Shown here one piece after another: positions 1 to 8,098 of a DNA stretch of 64,000 bases. The DNA is from JAUVXJ01 sp964577995 (GTDB lineage: Bacteria > Chloroflexota > Anaerolineae > UBA7937 > B3-Chlor). Position 1 is the stretch's first letter, and every line of letters starts with the position of its first letter. The position numbers and the translations under genes are program-made. The stretch spans positions 10,464 to 74,463 of the forward strand of contig CAZOBP010000003.1 in assembly GCA_964577995.1 (NCBI GenBank), written 5' to 3'. The notes under the pieces were generated by a model, which worked only from the letters and a program-made list of their open reading frames with translations, was not told where the DNA came from and searched no databases.

Positions 1-50
1 CCAAGGCGATAGCAGAGCTGCGAGAGAAGCTACCAGCGCTGCGGCAGTAG
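1..50 (+). CDS. 3' end of an unidentified gene (partial)
   Basis: An open frame runs in from the left edge and ends at TAG (48-50). The visible tail reads KAIAELREKLPALRQ, a charged amphipathic helix typical of a protein C-terminus. It is too short to assign a family. It converges with the spoVS gene on the other strand. The frame and stop are seen directly; that it is a real gene is inferred from the helix-like composition. Confidence 0.35.
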   Translation, partial: KAIAELREKLPALRQ

Positions 51-161
51 ATCCGCATGTCGTGCACCGCCAAAGGCTACAGCCCTCCTGCCCGGAAGGG
101 CCCGGACATCCATGCCCGCAAACCCGCACGACCTATCTCGATCCACGCTATCGAGGGTCAC

Positions 162-422
162 CTACCGTGGCTCCACCTGGAATCTCATCGCCGTGCGTTT
201 GCCCCCATCGACGGGCACCTCAATGAAACTGGGCACGCACACGATCGTCATGCCGTCTACCGCAAGGTACGAACGAGCTACGGCGATGGCCTTCATCGCC
301 TGGTTCACAGCCATAGGACCGATAGCTTGGACCTTAGCCTCGTTGCTCTGCCGCACCGACGCAGCGATAGCGCCAGCTACCGCTGTGGGTTTTGAACGCG
401 TCGCTACTCGGATGACATCCAC
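162..422 (-). CDS. spoVS: Stage V sporulation protein S (SpoVS) family protein
   Basis: This 86-residue protein matches the SpoVS family along its full length: a small Alba-like alpha/beta fold, with the conserved pattern VAGAIA, then QAIGPMAVNQAMKAIAVAR, and the ending ERTAM-like strand before VEPR (here KRTAMRFQVEPR). In Bacillus SpoVS affects septation and sporulation, and related proteins occur in many non-sporulating bacteria. The start is GTG at 422, preceded by a GGGGAG ribosome binding site about 7 bases away. No sporulation genes are present nearby, so a general nucleic-acid-binding or regulatory role is more likely here. Identification is strong; function in this organism is unknown. 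Confidence 0.88.
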   Translation of the reverse strand: MDVIRVATRSKPTAVAGAIAASVRQSNEAKVQAIGPMAVNQAMKAIAVARSYLAVDGMTIVCVPSFIEVPVDGGKRTAMRFQVEPR

Positions 423-583
423 TGCTTCTCCCCCCTTGGGCTTCCCCGAGCCTGTCCAGACTGACAGAGTGTAGACATGCCAAGCAGGCCTCGGCCAACC
501 TGGTTGACAATAGCACCAAAGGTCACCAGCCGGGTGTGAGAACTGGCCGAATTGACCTGAATGGGCGCAACAGTCGGACTAAG

Positions 584-1363
584 CTAGGCAACCTGGCCGA
601 CCAGCGCGCCCCCGCGTCGACGGAGGAGCGTTCCCACTTCCCTCCGCCGAATGTCGGCCAGCACCCCTAGGAGTTCATCGGCCTCGAACGGCTTGTGCAA
701 GTACGCAAACACATTCAGGCTCTGTGCCTTCTCCACTTCCGAGGAGGTCGCCTCTCGTCCGTCGGTCGCTAGTACGACCGGAAGAGTGTCATACTGCTCC
801 CGGATCCTCTCCAGGAGTTCCAGACCCTTGACGCCGTTCAACCTAGTTCCCAGGAAGACCGCCTGTCCGTTCGGCTTGAGGATCTCCAACAAGTCCTCGG
901 GGTCCTCAACCTTCAGCATGGTGAAACCGCGACGCTCCAGGCCTTCCCCCAACACCCGCCAGAACTTCGCATCGTCATCGATGACCACAATGGACCGTTG
1001 CTCGTTCAGCACAGACAAGGAGCAGAGCAACAAGTCGATATCGAGCGGCTTGACGAAGCTGGCAAGAGCGCCCTCTCTCAGCCCCTCGTTCACCAGGCTA
1101 CCCGCTGCATAGGCGCTCATGAACACGACAGGCACGTGAGGACGTACCTCCTTGATGGCCCTCAGCAGATCGACCCCGGTGACCTCAGGCATCTTGATGT
1201 CTGTGAGGACACAGTCGAATTGGACCTCCCCCATCATCACCAGTGCTTCCGGGCCGGAGTAGGCAGCCTCAGCTCGGTACCTATTGAGGTTGAGTACGTC
1301 AACGAGCGTCTTGGCCATCGGCCAATCGTCGTCGACGACTAGGATGCGCATTTCCTTGTTCAT
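584..1363 (-). CDS. Tandem receiver-domain response regulator with a degenerate second receiver
   Basis: The 259-residue protein holds two CheY-like receiver domains and no output domain. Receiver 1 (about residues 5-120) has the acidic pocket D11-D13, phospho-acceptor D55 in LTDIKMPEV, and K105. Receiver 2 (about 123-240) keeps the acidic pocket D129-D131 and a KPF lysine, but glycine 172 sits where the phospho-aspartate should be (VFLGTRLNG). Receiver 2 should therefore not be phosphorylated. Its ATG overlaps the TGA of the upstream receiver gene by 4 bases, so the two are translationally coupled. It probably acts as a phosphorelay or protein-interaction module; the partner kinase is not adjacent. 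Confidence 0.85.
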   Translation of the reverse strand: MNKEMRILVVDDDWPMAKTLVDVLNLNRYRAEAAYSGPEALVMMGEVQFDCVLTDIKMPEVTGVDLLRAIKEVRPHVPVVFMSAYAAGSLVNEGLREGALASFVKPLDIDLLLCSLSVLNEQRSIVVIDDDAKFWRVLGEGLERRGFTMLKVEDPEDLLEILKPNGQAVFLGTRLNGVKGLELLERIREQYDTLPVVLATDGREATSSEVEKAQSLNVFAYLHKPFEADELLGVLADIRRREVGTLLRRRGGALVGQVA

Positions 1364-1824
1364 GCCCGTATCCCCGCGTGAAGACAGGGGGCCAAAGAAG
1401 ATGCAACGTCAGGCTGAGGCGCGTCTTTCACTCTCTCGCTCAAGGCGCCGCTCACCACCGCCAGCAACTGTTCTAGCGCAAATGGCTTCGCCAGTAGTCC
1501 CTGGGCATGGTCGCGGGCAAACCGCACCACCCGTTCCTCGGGGTTGCCCGTCATCACCACGAGCGCTGTGTGAGGACTCGTTTCTCCAATCAGGCTCATC
1601 AATTCGCGTCCATCCGACTGGCGCAAGTCCACATCGGCGATCGCCAAGTCGTAGCTGTCGGCGTTCACCTCGCTCACTGCGTCCTCGGCGTGGCGCGCGG
1701 TTGTAACCTGGTATCCCTCGCGACTCAGCACCCGCCTTAGGAGGTCGAGGATGATCTGCTCATCGTCCACCACGAGTATCTTCCTACCAGCCTCTCTCCT
1801 GACCTCGAGATTGGTGTCAATCAT
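1360..1824 (-). CDS. Single-domain response regulator
   Basis: This 154-residue protein is one receiver domain (about residues 14-135) with short tails. It has the acidic residues D20-D21, phospho-acceptor D64 in the strand LAIAD, a switch threonine in VVMTG, and the lysine of LLAKPF. There is no DNA-binding or enzymatic output domain, so it likely relays phosphate or controls a partner protein. The start ATG has a GGAGAG ribosome binding site. It is the first gene of a two-gene unit with the downstream tandem-receiver gene, sharing an ATGA overlap. The C-terminal tail after about residue 137 has no recognisable domain. Confidence 0.85.
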   Translation of the reverse strand: MIDTNLEVRREAGRKILVVDDEQIILDLLRRVLSREGYQVTTARHAEDAVSEVNADSYDLAIADVDLRQSDGRELMSLIGETSPHTALVVMTGNPEERVVRFARDHAQGLLAKPFALEQLLAVVSGALSERVKDAPQPDVASSLAPCLHAGIRA

Positions 1825-2011
1825 GTAATCGTTCTCTCCAGCATTGCCGCCTCACCACACTCCACGCAGGAGGCCCCGCCGTCAACCGCGAGTGAAGCGA
1901 TTCGGCCCACACTTTCAATCCGGACGCTATATCGCCACCACCCTCAGCCACCGCCTGGCCCAGGCGTCCATCCCGCACTCACCGTCCGCCTTGGCTTAGC
2001 GGAACTGCATA

Positions 2012-2299
2012 CTAGTCAAGGACAGGTTCCAGGAACAGCCTGTGGACAACCTGCGTCGGCCTGGTCGTCTTCCGATGACCGTTGCCGTTGTTGCCACCCG
2101 GGCGTTGACTCATCCACGTATGCAGTTTGCGTGCAAACTCCGTCACCGAATCGGCCTTGATGCCCGTGAGGGCATCCTGCTCCTCAGCATCGAGGTCGAA
2201 ATCCTCCACGACAACCGCAGGGTTGGCGAGCAGAGTGTCACGAAACTTGCCATCTATCAGAGCCATGCACATGATGTTGTTCAGGGTCTGATCTGACAT
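2012..2299 (-). CDS. NHLP-clan (Os1348-like) small protein
   Basis: This 95-residue protein has the N-terminal pattern of the nitrile-hydratase-leader-like clan seen in Chloroflexota proteins annotated 'Os1348 family': a helix with DGKFRDTLLANPAVVV, then DFDLDAEEQDAL, then a second helix. Members resemble the alpha subunit of nitrile hydratase and the long leader peptides of some ribosomally made natural products. The C-terminal tail (about residues 66-95) is polar and lacks a cysteine/serine-rich core, so a classic lanthipeptide precursor is not obvious. A GGAGGAG site precedes the ATG. It lies 33 bases after the DUF5317 gene and is probably co-transcribed with it. Family placement is moderately sure; function is unknown. 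Confidence 0.68.
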   Translation of the reverse strand: MSDQTLNNIMCMALIDGKFRDTLLANPAVVVEDFDLDAEEQDALTGIKADSVTEFARKLHTWMSQRPGGNNGNGHRKTTRPTQVVHRLFLEPVLD

Positions 2300-2332
2300 C
2301 CTTTTTTCTCCTCCAGTTGCACAAGTAAGTGT

Positions 2333-2914
2333 CTACGCCAAGGTGGCACGAGCACCACGCAGGAACATGGGCTCCCTTAGAAACAATAACACCCCCAACA
2401 CGATCAGAACATCCCCTACGCTGAGGGCCGCTGGGATGGGAAAGGGTCTGGGAACGACCATGATGTCCGAGAGAAACCACAGCCCTGCATCTCCAGGCTC
2501 GGCCACTACGTTCTTGGTGCGCCCTACAATGTATCCCGTCTCCATCTGGGCTACGTTGCCATCGTATCCTATCTGAACCAAAGCATCGGGTGTGATGGGC
2601 ATGAACCCACCATTCACCACCATCACCAGGAAATTCAGCAGCAAGCCCAGACCTATGAGCTTCACTCCGCCGAGATCGCGGTTCTGCCAAACCACCACAA
2701 ACAACAGGATGTGCGATATCGTGAGTAGCAAGGACCTCGCACTTAGCAGTCCACGCGCCGTATCAGCCGGAAAGAAGATGAGGTATGCCTGCATGAGGAA
2801 AGCGAGAGGGGCCAGCCACGCCCACTTCACCTTTACGTGAGCGAGATTGCTGACCCTGCCTCCCACTGCCGCCAGCCCTATCAGCAGAGCCAAACATAGG
2901 GCTATCAGGATCAT
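2333..2914 (-). CDS. DUF5317 family membrane protein
   Basis: The 193-residue protein is hydrophobic with about five membrane-spanning segments. Between them it has the conserved DUF5317 pattern NGGFMPITPDAL, followed by an outward-facing or loop region ending near LWFLSD. The family has no established function and is common in Chloroflexota and some actinobacteria. The ATG (2912-2914) lies only 12 bases after the stop of the 41-residue peptide gene, so both are likely on one transcript, with the NHLP-clan gene next. Its role may be tied to export or sensing of that peptide, but this is inference from position only. Confidence 0.8.
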   Translation of the reverse strand: MILIALCLALLIGLAAVGGRVSNLAHVKVKWAWLAPLAFLMQAYLIFFPADTARGLLSARSLLLTISHILLFVVVWQNRDLGGVKLIGLGLLLNFLVMVVNGGFMPITPDALVQIGYDGNVAQMETGYIVGRTKNVVAEPGDAGLWFLSDIMVVPRPFPIPAALSVGDVLIVLGVLLFLREPMFLRGARATLA

Positions 2915-2926
2915 CTATCTATCCGT

Positions 2927-3052
2927 CTATCCGCCTCCGCCCCCCTGATATCCAGGAGGAGCCCCCGCTGCGGCAGCTAGGGCAACAAGGGTGACCACAA
3001 TCCACGCAATCCTCACGTTGCGAGCGGTGAAATAGGACGCAAGCCGCTTCAT
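2927..3052 (-). CDS. Small membrane or exported peptide with a Gly-rich tail
   Basis: A 41-codon frame starts at ATG (3052) with a strong GGGGAGGG ribosome binding site 7-8 bases upstream. The peptide has a basic N-terminus (MKRLASYFTARNVR), one hydrophobic helix (IAWIVVTLVALAAAA) and the tail GAPPGYQGGGGG. This looks like a signal-anchor or a short secreted peptide rather than random sequence. It sits immediately before the DUF5317 gene and after a large TPR/BTAD regulator gene on the same strand. The ribosome binding site lies inside an 11-base inverted repeat (3057-3100). Coding status is inferred from start signal, composition and context. Confidence 0.62.
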   Translation of the reverse strand: MKRLASYFTARNVRIAWIVVTLVALAAAAGAPPGYQGGGGG

Positions 3053-3056
3053 AATG

Positions 3057-3100
3057 AAACCCTCCCCGTCGTTTTGCCTACAGCTTACAGGGGAGGGTTT
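3057..3100 (-). promoter_or_regulatory. Inverted repeat enclosing the peptide gene's ribosome binding site
   Basis: AAACCCTCCCC at 3057-3067 is perfectly complementary to GGGGAGGGTTT at 3090-3100, with a 22-base loop. In leftward RNA the second arm contains the GGGGAGGG ribosome binding site of the 41-residue peptide gene, so folding would block translation. The hairpin also lies just after the stop of the BTAD regulator gene and could terminate part of that transcript, though only three U follow the stem. Confidence 0.55.
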
Positions 3101-3135
3101 AGCTAAAGTATAGCAGAAACAGCTGATCTCAGCGG

Positions 3136-6100
3136 TTATCCGTCGTCCGCGAGCAATCCCCCGAGCATGTCCCGGGTCTCGTCGGAGATGTCAGTCCCCA
3201 ACTCCTCGTTGAGTATGCGACGGAGCTCCGTGAGCTGCCTCATCGCTCCTGCCCGATCACCCATCTCCAACAGGATACCGATCAGTTCGCGATGGATATC
3301 CTCGAGGAGCGCGTCCTTATCCAGCAGTTTCCGGCAATACTCGGCGGCCTCCTCAAGCTTGCCCTGTCCCCTGCAGTCTCGTGCCAGGTCCTCCAACGTC
3401 TGGAAGTACTCCCGACGCAGAGAAGCCCTCAGCTCCCCGGTCCACTCGGAGTAGATGTCCTCCAGATAGTCTCCCCGATAGAGGGAGACCGCTTCCGCCA
3501 AGTACCTCTGACGCTGAGGGCTCGGTGCCTTCGACGCCTTGGCCAGATTCCGGTGGAATTCTTCCACATCATACTGGTACTGTCTCGACTCGAGTCTATA
3601 GGAGCCCCCTTCGTAGGAGATGGCATCGGTCCCTCCGAGCAGACGCCTAACCTGAAAGAGATAGAAGTGGAAGGTGCTGTGCGCCTTGGCTAGGGACAGA
3701 TCAGGCCACAGGGCAGCCACAATCTGGTCCTTCGTCACCACAGGATGAGCCAGGAAGAAGAACAGCATCTCCTTGGCCCGCAGTCGCAGCTCCTGTGCCT
3801 CCACCACCTCACCATCGCGACGGACGGTGGATGAGCCAAGAGCACAGATATCAACGCGCGGAGGTGTGGCTTCCGCGGGCCCCTTTGATGCCATCTCGCT
3901 CGCTGGCTCAGTTCGCCCCAGAACCCTTCTCAGGAGATCACTGTGCCCCTGCAATGCCGTCTCTCCCATCGCATACTCCAGCAGCGGACGGCTTCCCGTG
4001 CCCTCGTCGAGCAGAAGTGGGTCAAACCCACCCTGGGAGAGAATGTCCAGGCCCAATTCCAGGTTCAGCATCGCTTCGGATTCGGCCTGTTGAGAGAACA
4101 GCACGGCAGCCAAGTGCAGGTACGCCCTCGCCAACTCCTGCTTGTCACCTGTGTCTCCCAAACTGGACACCGCCTGCTTGAGTAATCGGAGGGCATCGTT
4201 GTGTCTCCCCTGCACGTGACGCAGGATCCCCAGAGAGATCTGACACGCAGCCACCTCACGGTCCGAACCGTGGTCGTACGCAGTGTCGATTGCCTGCCCT
4301 ATGAATTCCTCAGCTTCCTCGTGATACCCCCGCGTCCGTGATACGTTGCCTAGCGCGTCCCACAAGTAGGAGATCAGAAAGCCCTCATCAGCTTCCTCGG
4401 CAAGAGCGAGCGCCGTTTCGTATCCCTGCTGGGCCAGCGCGTATTCCCCCTTGGCCCTGTACACATCCCCCATCGTTGCCCGTGCATAGGCCTGCGGACG
4501 GATGAGCCCCATGGCCTCGCATTCTGAAAGGGCTTCCTCAAGAGTCACAAGAGCATCCTCGTACCTCTCCTGCCGGTACTCGGCCACACCTATGTTGTTG
4601 AGGGTGATCGCCAGGGGGCCCGTCGCACCCAGACGACGCCAGAGCGGCAGCGCCTTTCGGGAGTAGTGGAGGTACTTCTCGGTGTCCGCCAAGTAGTAAA
4701 TGGTCCCAATGTCGTGTATGGTTGCGGCGACATCGTATTCGTAGCCGTCGCGAAGACTCTCGAACAGGCGCAAAGCCTCCTCCAATTCCAGCAATCCTTC
4801 CTCAAGTCGGCCCTGTAGGCCGTGGCAGATGCCAAGAGTCCTCAAGGCCCGTGCCCTCGTCTCTTCTTGTCCAGCCCCACTCAGAACCGACAACACCTCC
4901 TGGCCCTTGGCTATCGCCTGATCGTAGTCAGCTCGGAGACGATGTATGTAGCTCTCTTGGAGAGCTGTCTTGATTACGCCAGACCGGTCCTCGCTCTCCG
5001 CAAAGCGCTGTCTCGCGTTCTCCAAGGACTCCATGGCCTCATCCAGCCGACCCGAATCGGCATACACCTTGGACTGCCAGTAGTGGATCCACGGCGAGGA
5101 ACTCACCTTGCCGTCAAGAGACTCGATCCAGAACAGCAGACTGCTCCACCTACCCGAGCTGAAAGCCCAAGTGGCTACCTCCTCCACCAGCCGCTGCGCC
5201 TGCTCGAAGGCCTGGGCATCCAGGTAGTGACGAATCGCCTCGTCCCAAGCCTCCTCCGCCTCGAATATCCTACCAGCCCTCAAATGGAGAGCCGCGTAGC
5301 GCTCCCCCTCTTGCCGGAGCCTGGACCTCAGGAATTCCTGGAAGAGCTGATGGTACCGGAACCAATCATCGCCATCTCCGGCCAGCCTGGAGATGAACAG
5401 ATTCTTGTCCTCCAACAGGGCCAACATCTCACGCGCGTTGTCCGAACCCAACAGCTCATTGCAGAGGGACGCGCTCATCCGCTGGAGGACCGAGGACCCC
5501 ATGAGGAACTCCTGCACATCGAGCGGCTGTTGCAGCAGCACCTCTCGGGCTAGATAGGCGAAGATCTGGCTATCGTCCCCCTTGGCGAGGGCCATGGTGC
5601 GCAGCAGCCCCTTCCAGAGGGTATGGGTGGTGAGCAAGATCGCCGTAATCCAGCCCTCGGACTGCTGCGCCAGTCTGTCCGCCTCGCTCGCAGGCAGATC
5701 CAGATTGTGATTCTGCCTGAGCAACTCCTGAATCTCGTGACCGGTGAACTTGAGATCGTCGTTGCCCAGGCCCCCCAACTCCCCGCGGGCCATGAACTCT
5801 GCGACGGGAAGACCGAGGCTCGTCGTCCGGCTGGCAAGCAGGATGTGGCAGTTCTCCGGCAGCCGACGGAGCAGCAAGGTGAACAGAGAGGTCACCTCTT
5901 TGGAATCGCTAATCAATTGGAAATCATCAATTACCAAGGCGAAGTAGTCGGGGATTTCGCCATGGATCTCGTTCACCAGGGTTCCCAGGAGAGGCCTCAC
6001 GCCCTCGCTGAGTGCCCCCCCCTGAAGGCCTGCCAGCGTCCTCTCTCCGAAATCCGTGAAGCGTTCCCTGATGGAGGCCACGAGGTACTCCAGGAACACC

Positions 6101-6333
6101 CTGGGATCGCGATCCCACTCATCCAGGGAGTACCAGCAAACGGGCAGGTCGGTATCATGGGCATAGTCGGTCAGCAGGGAGGTCTTGCCGTATCCGGCTG
6201 AGGCAGCGATGAGGATCAGCTTACGGTCGATGTGTTCGTGGATGAAGTCCACCAGCCGCGCACGATGCACAAGACCCCGACGTTGCCTGGGCACTAGGAC
6301 CTTGGTCCTGATGATCGAAGTCTCCGCGCTCAT
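3136..6333 (-). CDS. STAND ATPase - TPR - BTAD transcriptional regulator (MalT/SARP-like)
   Basis: The protein has about 1065 residues. The N-terminal part (about 10-330) is a MalT-like STAND ATPase, with Walker A ASAGYGKTS near residue 47 and Walker B ALVIDDFQL near 130. A long alpha-helical TPR region follows (about 340-780), ideal for binding a ligand or peptide. The C-terminus holds an OmpR-type winged helix (about 815-905) and a bacterial transcriptional activator domain (about 910-1055), as in SARP regulators. I chose ATG 6333, 15 bases inside the longest frame, because GGGGAGAG lies just before it; the upstream option is TTG 6348. It is the gene directly upstream of the peptide/DUF5317/NHLP set and is the likely local regulator. 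Confidence 0.9.
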   Translation of the reverse strand: MSAETSIIRTKVLVPRQRRGLVHRARLVDFIHEHIDRKLILIAASAGYGKTSLLTDYAHDTDLPVCWYSLDEWDRDPRVFLEYLVASIRERFTDFGERTLAGLQGGALSEGVRPLLGTLVNEIHGEIPDYFALVIDDFQLISDSKEVTSLFTLLLRRLPENCHILLASRTTSLGLPVAEFMARGELGGLGNDDLKFTGHEIQELLRQNHNLDLPASEADRLAQQSEGWITAILLTTHTLWKGLLRTMALAKGDDSQIFAYLAREVLLQQPLDVQEFLMGSSVLQRMSASLCNELLGSDNAREMLALLEDKNLFISRLAGDGDDWFRYHQLFQEFLRSRLRQEGERYAALHLRAGRIFEAEEAWDEAIRHYLDAQAFEQAQRLVEEVATWAFSSGRWSSLLFWIESLDGKVSSSPWIHYWQSKVYADSGRLDEAMESLENARQRFAESEDRSGVIKTALQESYIHRLRADYDQAIAKGQEVLSVLSGAGQEETRARALRTLGICHGLQGRLEEGLLELEEALRLFESLRDGYEYDVAATIHDIGTIYYLADTEKYLHYSRKALPLWRRLGATGPLAITLNNIGVAEYRQERYEDALVTLEEALSECEAMGLIRPQAYARATMGDVYRAKGEYALAQQGYETALALAEEADEGFLISYLWDALGNVSRTRGYHEEAEEFIGQAIDTAYDHGSDREVAACQISLGILRHVQGRHNDALRLLKQAVSSLGDTGDKQELARAYLHLAAVLFSQQAESEAMLNLELGLDILSQGGFDPLLLDEGTGSRPLLEYAMGETALQGHSDLLRRVLGRTEPASEMASKGPAEATPPRVDICALGSSTVRRDGEVVEAQELRLRAKEMLFFFLAHPVVTKDQIVAALWPDLSLAKAHSTFHFYLFQVRRLLGGTDAISYEGGSYRLESRQYQYDVEEFHRNLAKASKAPSPQRQRYLAEAVSLYRGDYLEDIYSEWTGELRASLRREYFQTLEDLARDCRGQGKLEEAAEYCRKLLDKDALLEDIHRELIGILLEMGDRAGAMRQLTELRRILNEELGTDISDETRDMLGGLLADDG

Positions 6334-6483
6334 CTCTCTCCCCACCAAGGCAAGAAGTGGCTATCTCTCACTGTGATGCCACACCTGTTGAGGACCCGCC
6401 GACCTTGACTCCGCACACTGCTTCTGCCACTACCAAGCCTATCTTGGCTCGAACGTCTCCGATCTGTGCTCAGCCCGGGCCTA

Positions 6484-7227
6484 TCAGAAACGCCGCCAGG
6501 GCATCACGGCCGGGAAAAGCAGCTTGAAGAACCCCTTCAACGACTCCAACGCTTCCTCATCCGACTCAGCAACGTTGGCGTGGAGCGTCAACGAGAGGAT
6601 GCCACCGTCAGGAACACGCTCGGGGTCCGTCCACAGATACCAGTAGAGAATCACGCGCCTCAGCTGGTCCTTCTCAGCAATCACACGCTGCACACTCACC
6701 GAGGAGGTACCTAGATCGACGCTCTCCAGTCCAACATCCACGATCCGCCAGCCGCTACCAGGATAGCACGTCAGGGCAGTGTGCTCGAAAAGATGGAAGC
6801 TCTTGCCCCCCCTGCTCCCGATGATGGAGAAGAACAGGCTGTCCCCATCGTCAGCGGTGTACTGTCGTGTGATGGCGATCTCAGGGTTATCGTACCACTC
6901 ATCAACCGATCCGCCCATCGGTGAGTCCGGACCCTCGGATCGCCAAGGCCCAAGTTCTCGGGGTATGCCACTGAACAAGTCCTCTCGCAGAGTGAAGTCC
7001 ACTGCGGTGGCTAGGGCCCGTTCGTACGAAGTTCGGCGATACCAACCTTCCACGTCAACGATCACCACGTTGGTGGCATCACTGGCCACCGCCGAAGCCG
7101 CTTCCGCCGGGTCGAAGACGGTAGCGACTGGCGAAGAAGCAAGTTGCCCTGAGAGTACGAGCCACGCTCCAAGAGCACCCAGAAGCAGTAGTACGACGAT
7201 CAGATATCGCGTCGAATCTCTGAACAT
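6484..7227 (-). CDS. epsI: EpsI family exosortase-associated protein
   Basis: The 247-residue protein has an N-terminal membrane anchor (about residues 8-27) and an exported domain with the EpsI/DUF3485 signature TCYPGSGW at about residues 151-158, followed by the conserved strands of that family. EpsI proteins usually accompany exosortases in exopolysaccharide and protein-sorting loci. Its ATG lies 28 bases upstream of the end of the exosortase gene, so the two are coupled. The exact reaction of EpsI is not established. No PEP-CTERM substrate is found in this window. Confidence 0.82.
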   Translation of the reverse strand: MFRDSTRYLIVVLLLLGALGAWLVLSGQLASSPVATVFDPAEAASAVASDATNVVIVDVEGWYRRTSYERALATAVDFTLREDLFSGIPRELGPWRSEGPDSPMGGSVDEWYDNPEIAITRQYTADDGDSLFFSIIGSRGGKSFHLFEHTALTCYPGSGWRIVDVGLESVDLGTSSVSVQRVIAEKDQLRRVILYWYLWTDPERVPDGGILSLTLHANVAESDEEALESLKGFFKLLFPAVMPWRRF

Positions 7228-8042
7228 CCTGCCAACCTGCTAGCCAGAATGAGCAAGCCGAAGGCCAAGAGGAAGAGAACTGGGCTTGAGTAGTCGTGAA
7301 AGTATCTCATCCCGGCTTCTGCTCCAAACACGTGAGCTATGGCCAACAAGGCTGACACGCGGAAGATGTTGGCCACGATGGCGATGGGGACGGACATCAA
7401 CAGCAGCGCGATCTTGGCGCGATAGGATCCCTCCAGAATGTATACGAAGATCACAACCAGGGTAGCCAGCGCCACGATGGAATTCAGGCCGCTGCAAGCA
7501 GCACCTACCACGAAGCTGGAATTCTGGAGTTGAATCCGAGAACCCTGGTTGACTGCCGGTATGTTCAGAAGGCTAACGACTGAAGTCGAGACCGTGGCCG
7601 TGAATGATTCCAGGGCCGGGCTCACCCGATTGACGAGCGGCAGAGGAATCATGAAGAGCAGAAACGCCAGAGGAAACGCTATCTGCCGTGTGGCTCTCTC
7701 CCCGAGGAAATAGATCGCAAGCCCGGCGAGCAACAGGATGAAGGCTACAGCCGAGAGATGGTACGCCTGCCACACCTGAGCCACTAGGAAGCCCACCAGA
7801 CTGACCCCCAAGACCAACAGACCCACGTTGCTGGGCTCCCGGTTGTCCACAGCAAACGCGTCCCTTCTCCTCCAGAGGAAGAAGGCGGATACCAGGGGAA
7901 CCAGGAAGCCGTGGGAGTAGTATGAGTTGTTGAGCCAGTTGTAGCCCAGCCAAGCAAAAGTGGACGAGAACAGGAGTGTCACCAACCCCAGAATGATCAC
8001 TCCTCCCACGGTATCTCGCCTAGCAGCCTTCATCCCGACCAT
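7200..8042 (-). CDS. Exosortase (membrane cysteine transpeptidase)
   Basis: This multi-pass membrane protein has the exosortase/archaeosortase catalytic set: Cys in AACSGLNS, Arg in NIFRV and His in the FHDYSSP segment. Exosortases cleave and process C-terminal sorting signals at the outer face of the membrane. An ATG at 8078 gives a longer frame, but it falls between the -35 and -10 of a clear promoter (8069-8098), so it cannot be transcribed from there. I use ATG 8042, preceded by GTGGGG; ATG 8033 is an alternative. epsI overlaps its 3' end. Related loci also exist that serve polysaccharide export without known protein substrates. Confidence 0.85.
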   Translation of the reverse strand: MVGMKAARRDTVGGVIILGLVTLLFSSTFAWLGYNWLNNSYYSHGFLVPLVSAFFLWRRRDAFAVDNREPSNVGLLVLGVSLVGFLVAQVWQAYHLSAVAFILLLAGLAIYFLGERATRQIAFPLAFLLFMIPLPLVNRVSPALESFTATVSTSVVSLLNIPAVNQGSRIQLQNSSFVVGAACSGLNSIVALATLVVIFVYILEGSYRAKIALLLMSVPIAIVANIFRVSALLAIAHVFGAEAGMRYFHDYSSPVLFLLAFGLLILASRLAGCSEIRRDI

Positions 8043-8068
8043 GCCCCACGACTGACTGAAACAAAACA

Positions 8069-8098
8069 AGTATATCATTCGCGCGCTCGACGTGTCAA
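8069..8098 (-). promoter_or_regulatory. Sigma70-type promoter of exosortase-epsI
   Basis: On the minus strand TTGACA (8093-8098) and TATACT (8069-8074) are separated by 18 bases. Transcription should start near 8062, leaving a roughly 20-base leader before ATG 8042. Confidence 0.65.

Noticed and set aside
2012..2299. Classic lanthipeptide or thiopeptide precursor
   Set aside because: The C-terminal region has no Cys/Ser/Thr-rich core and no Gly-Gly cleavage site followed by one, and no LanM, YcaO or similar modification gene is nearby.
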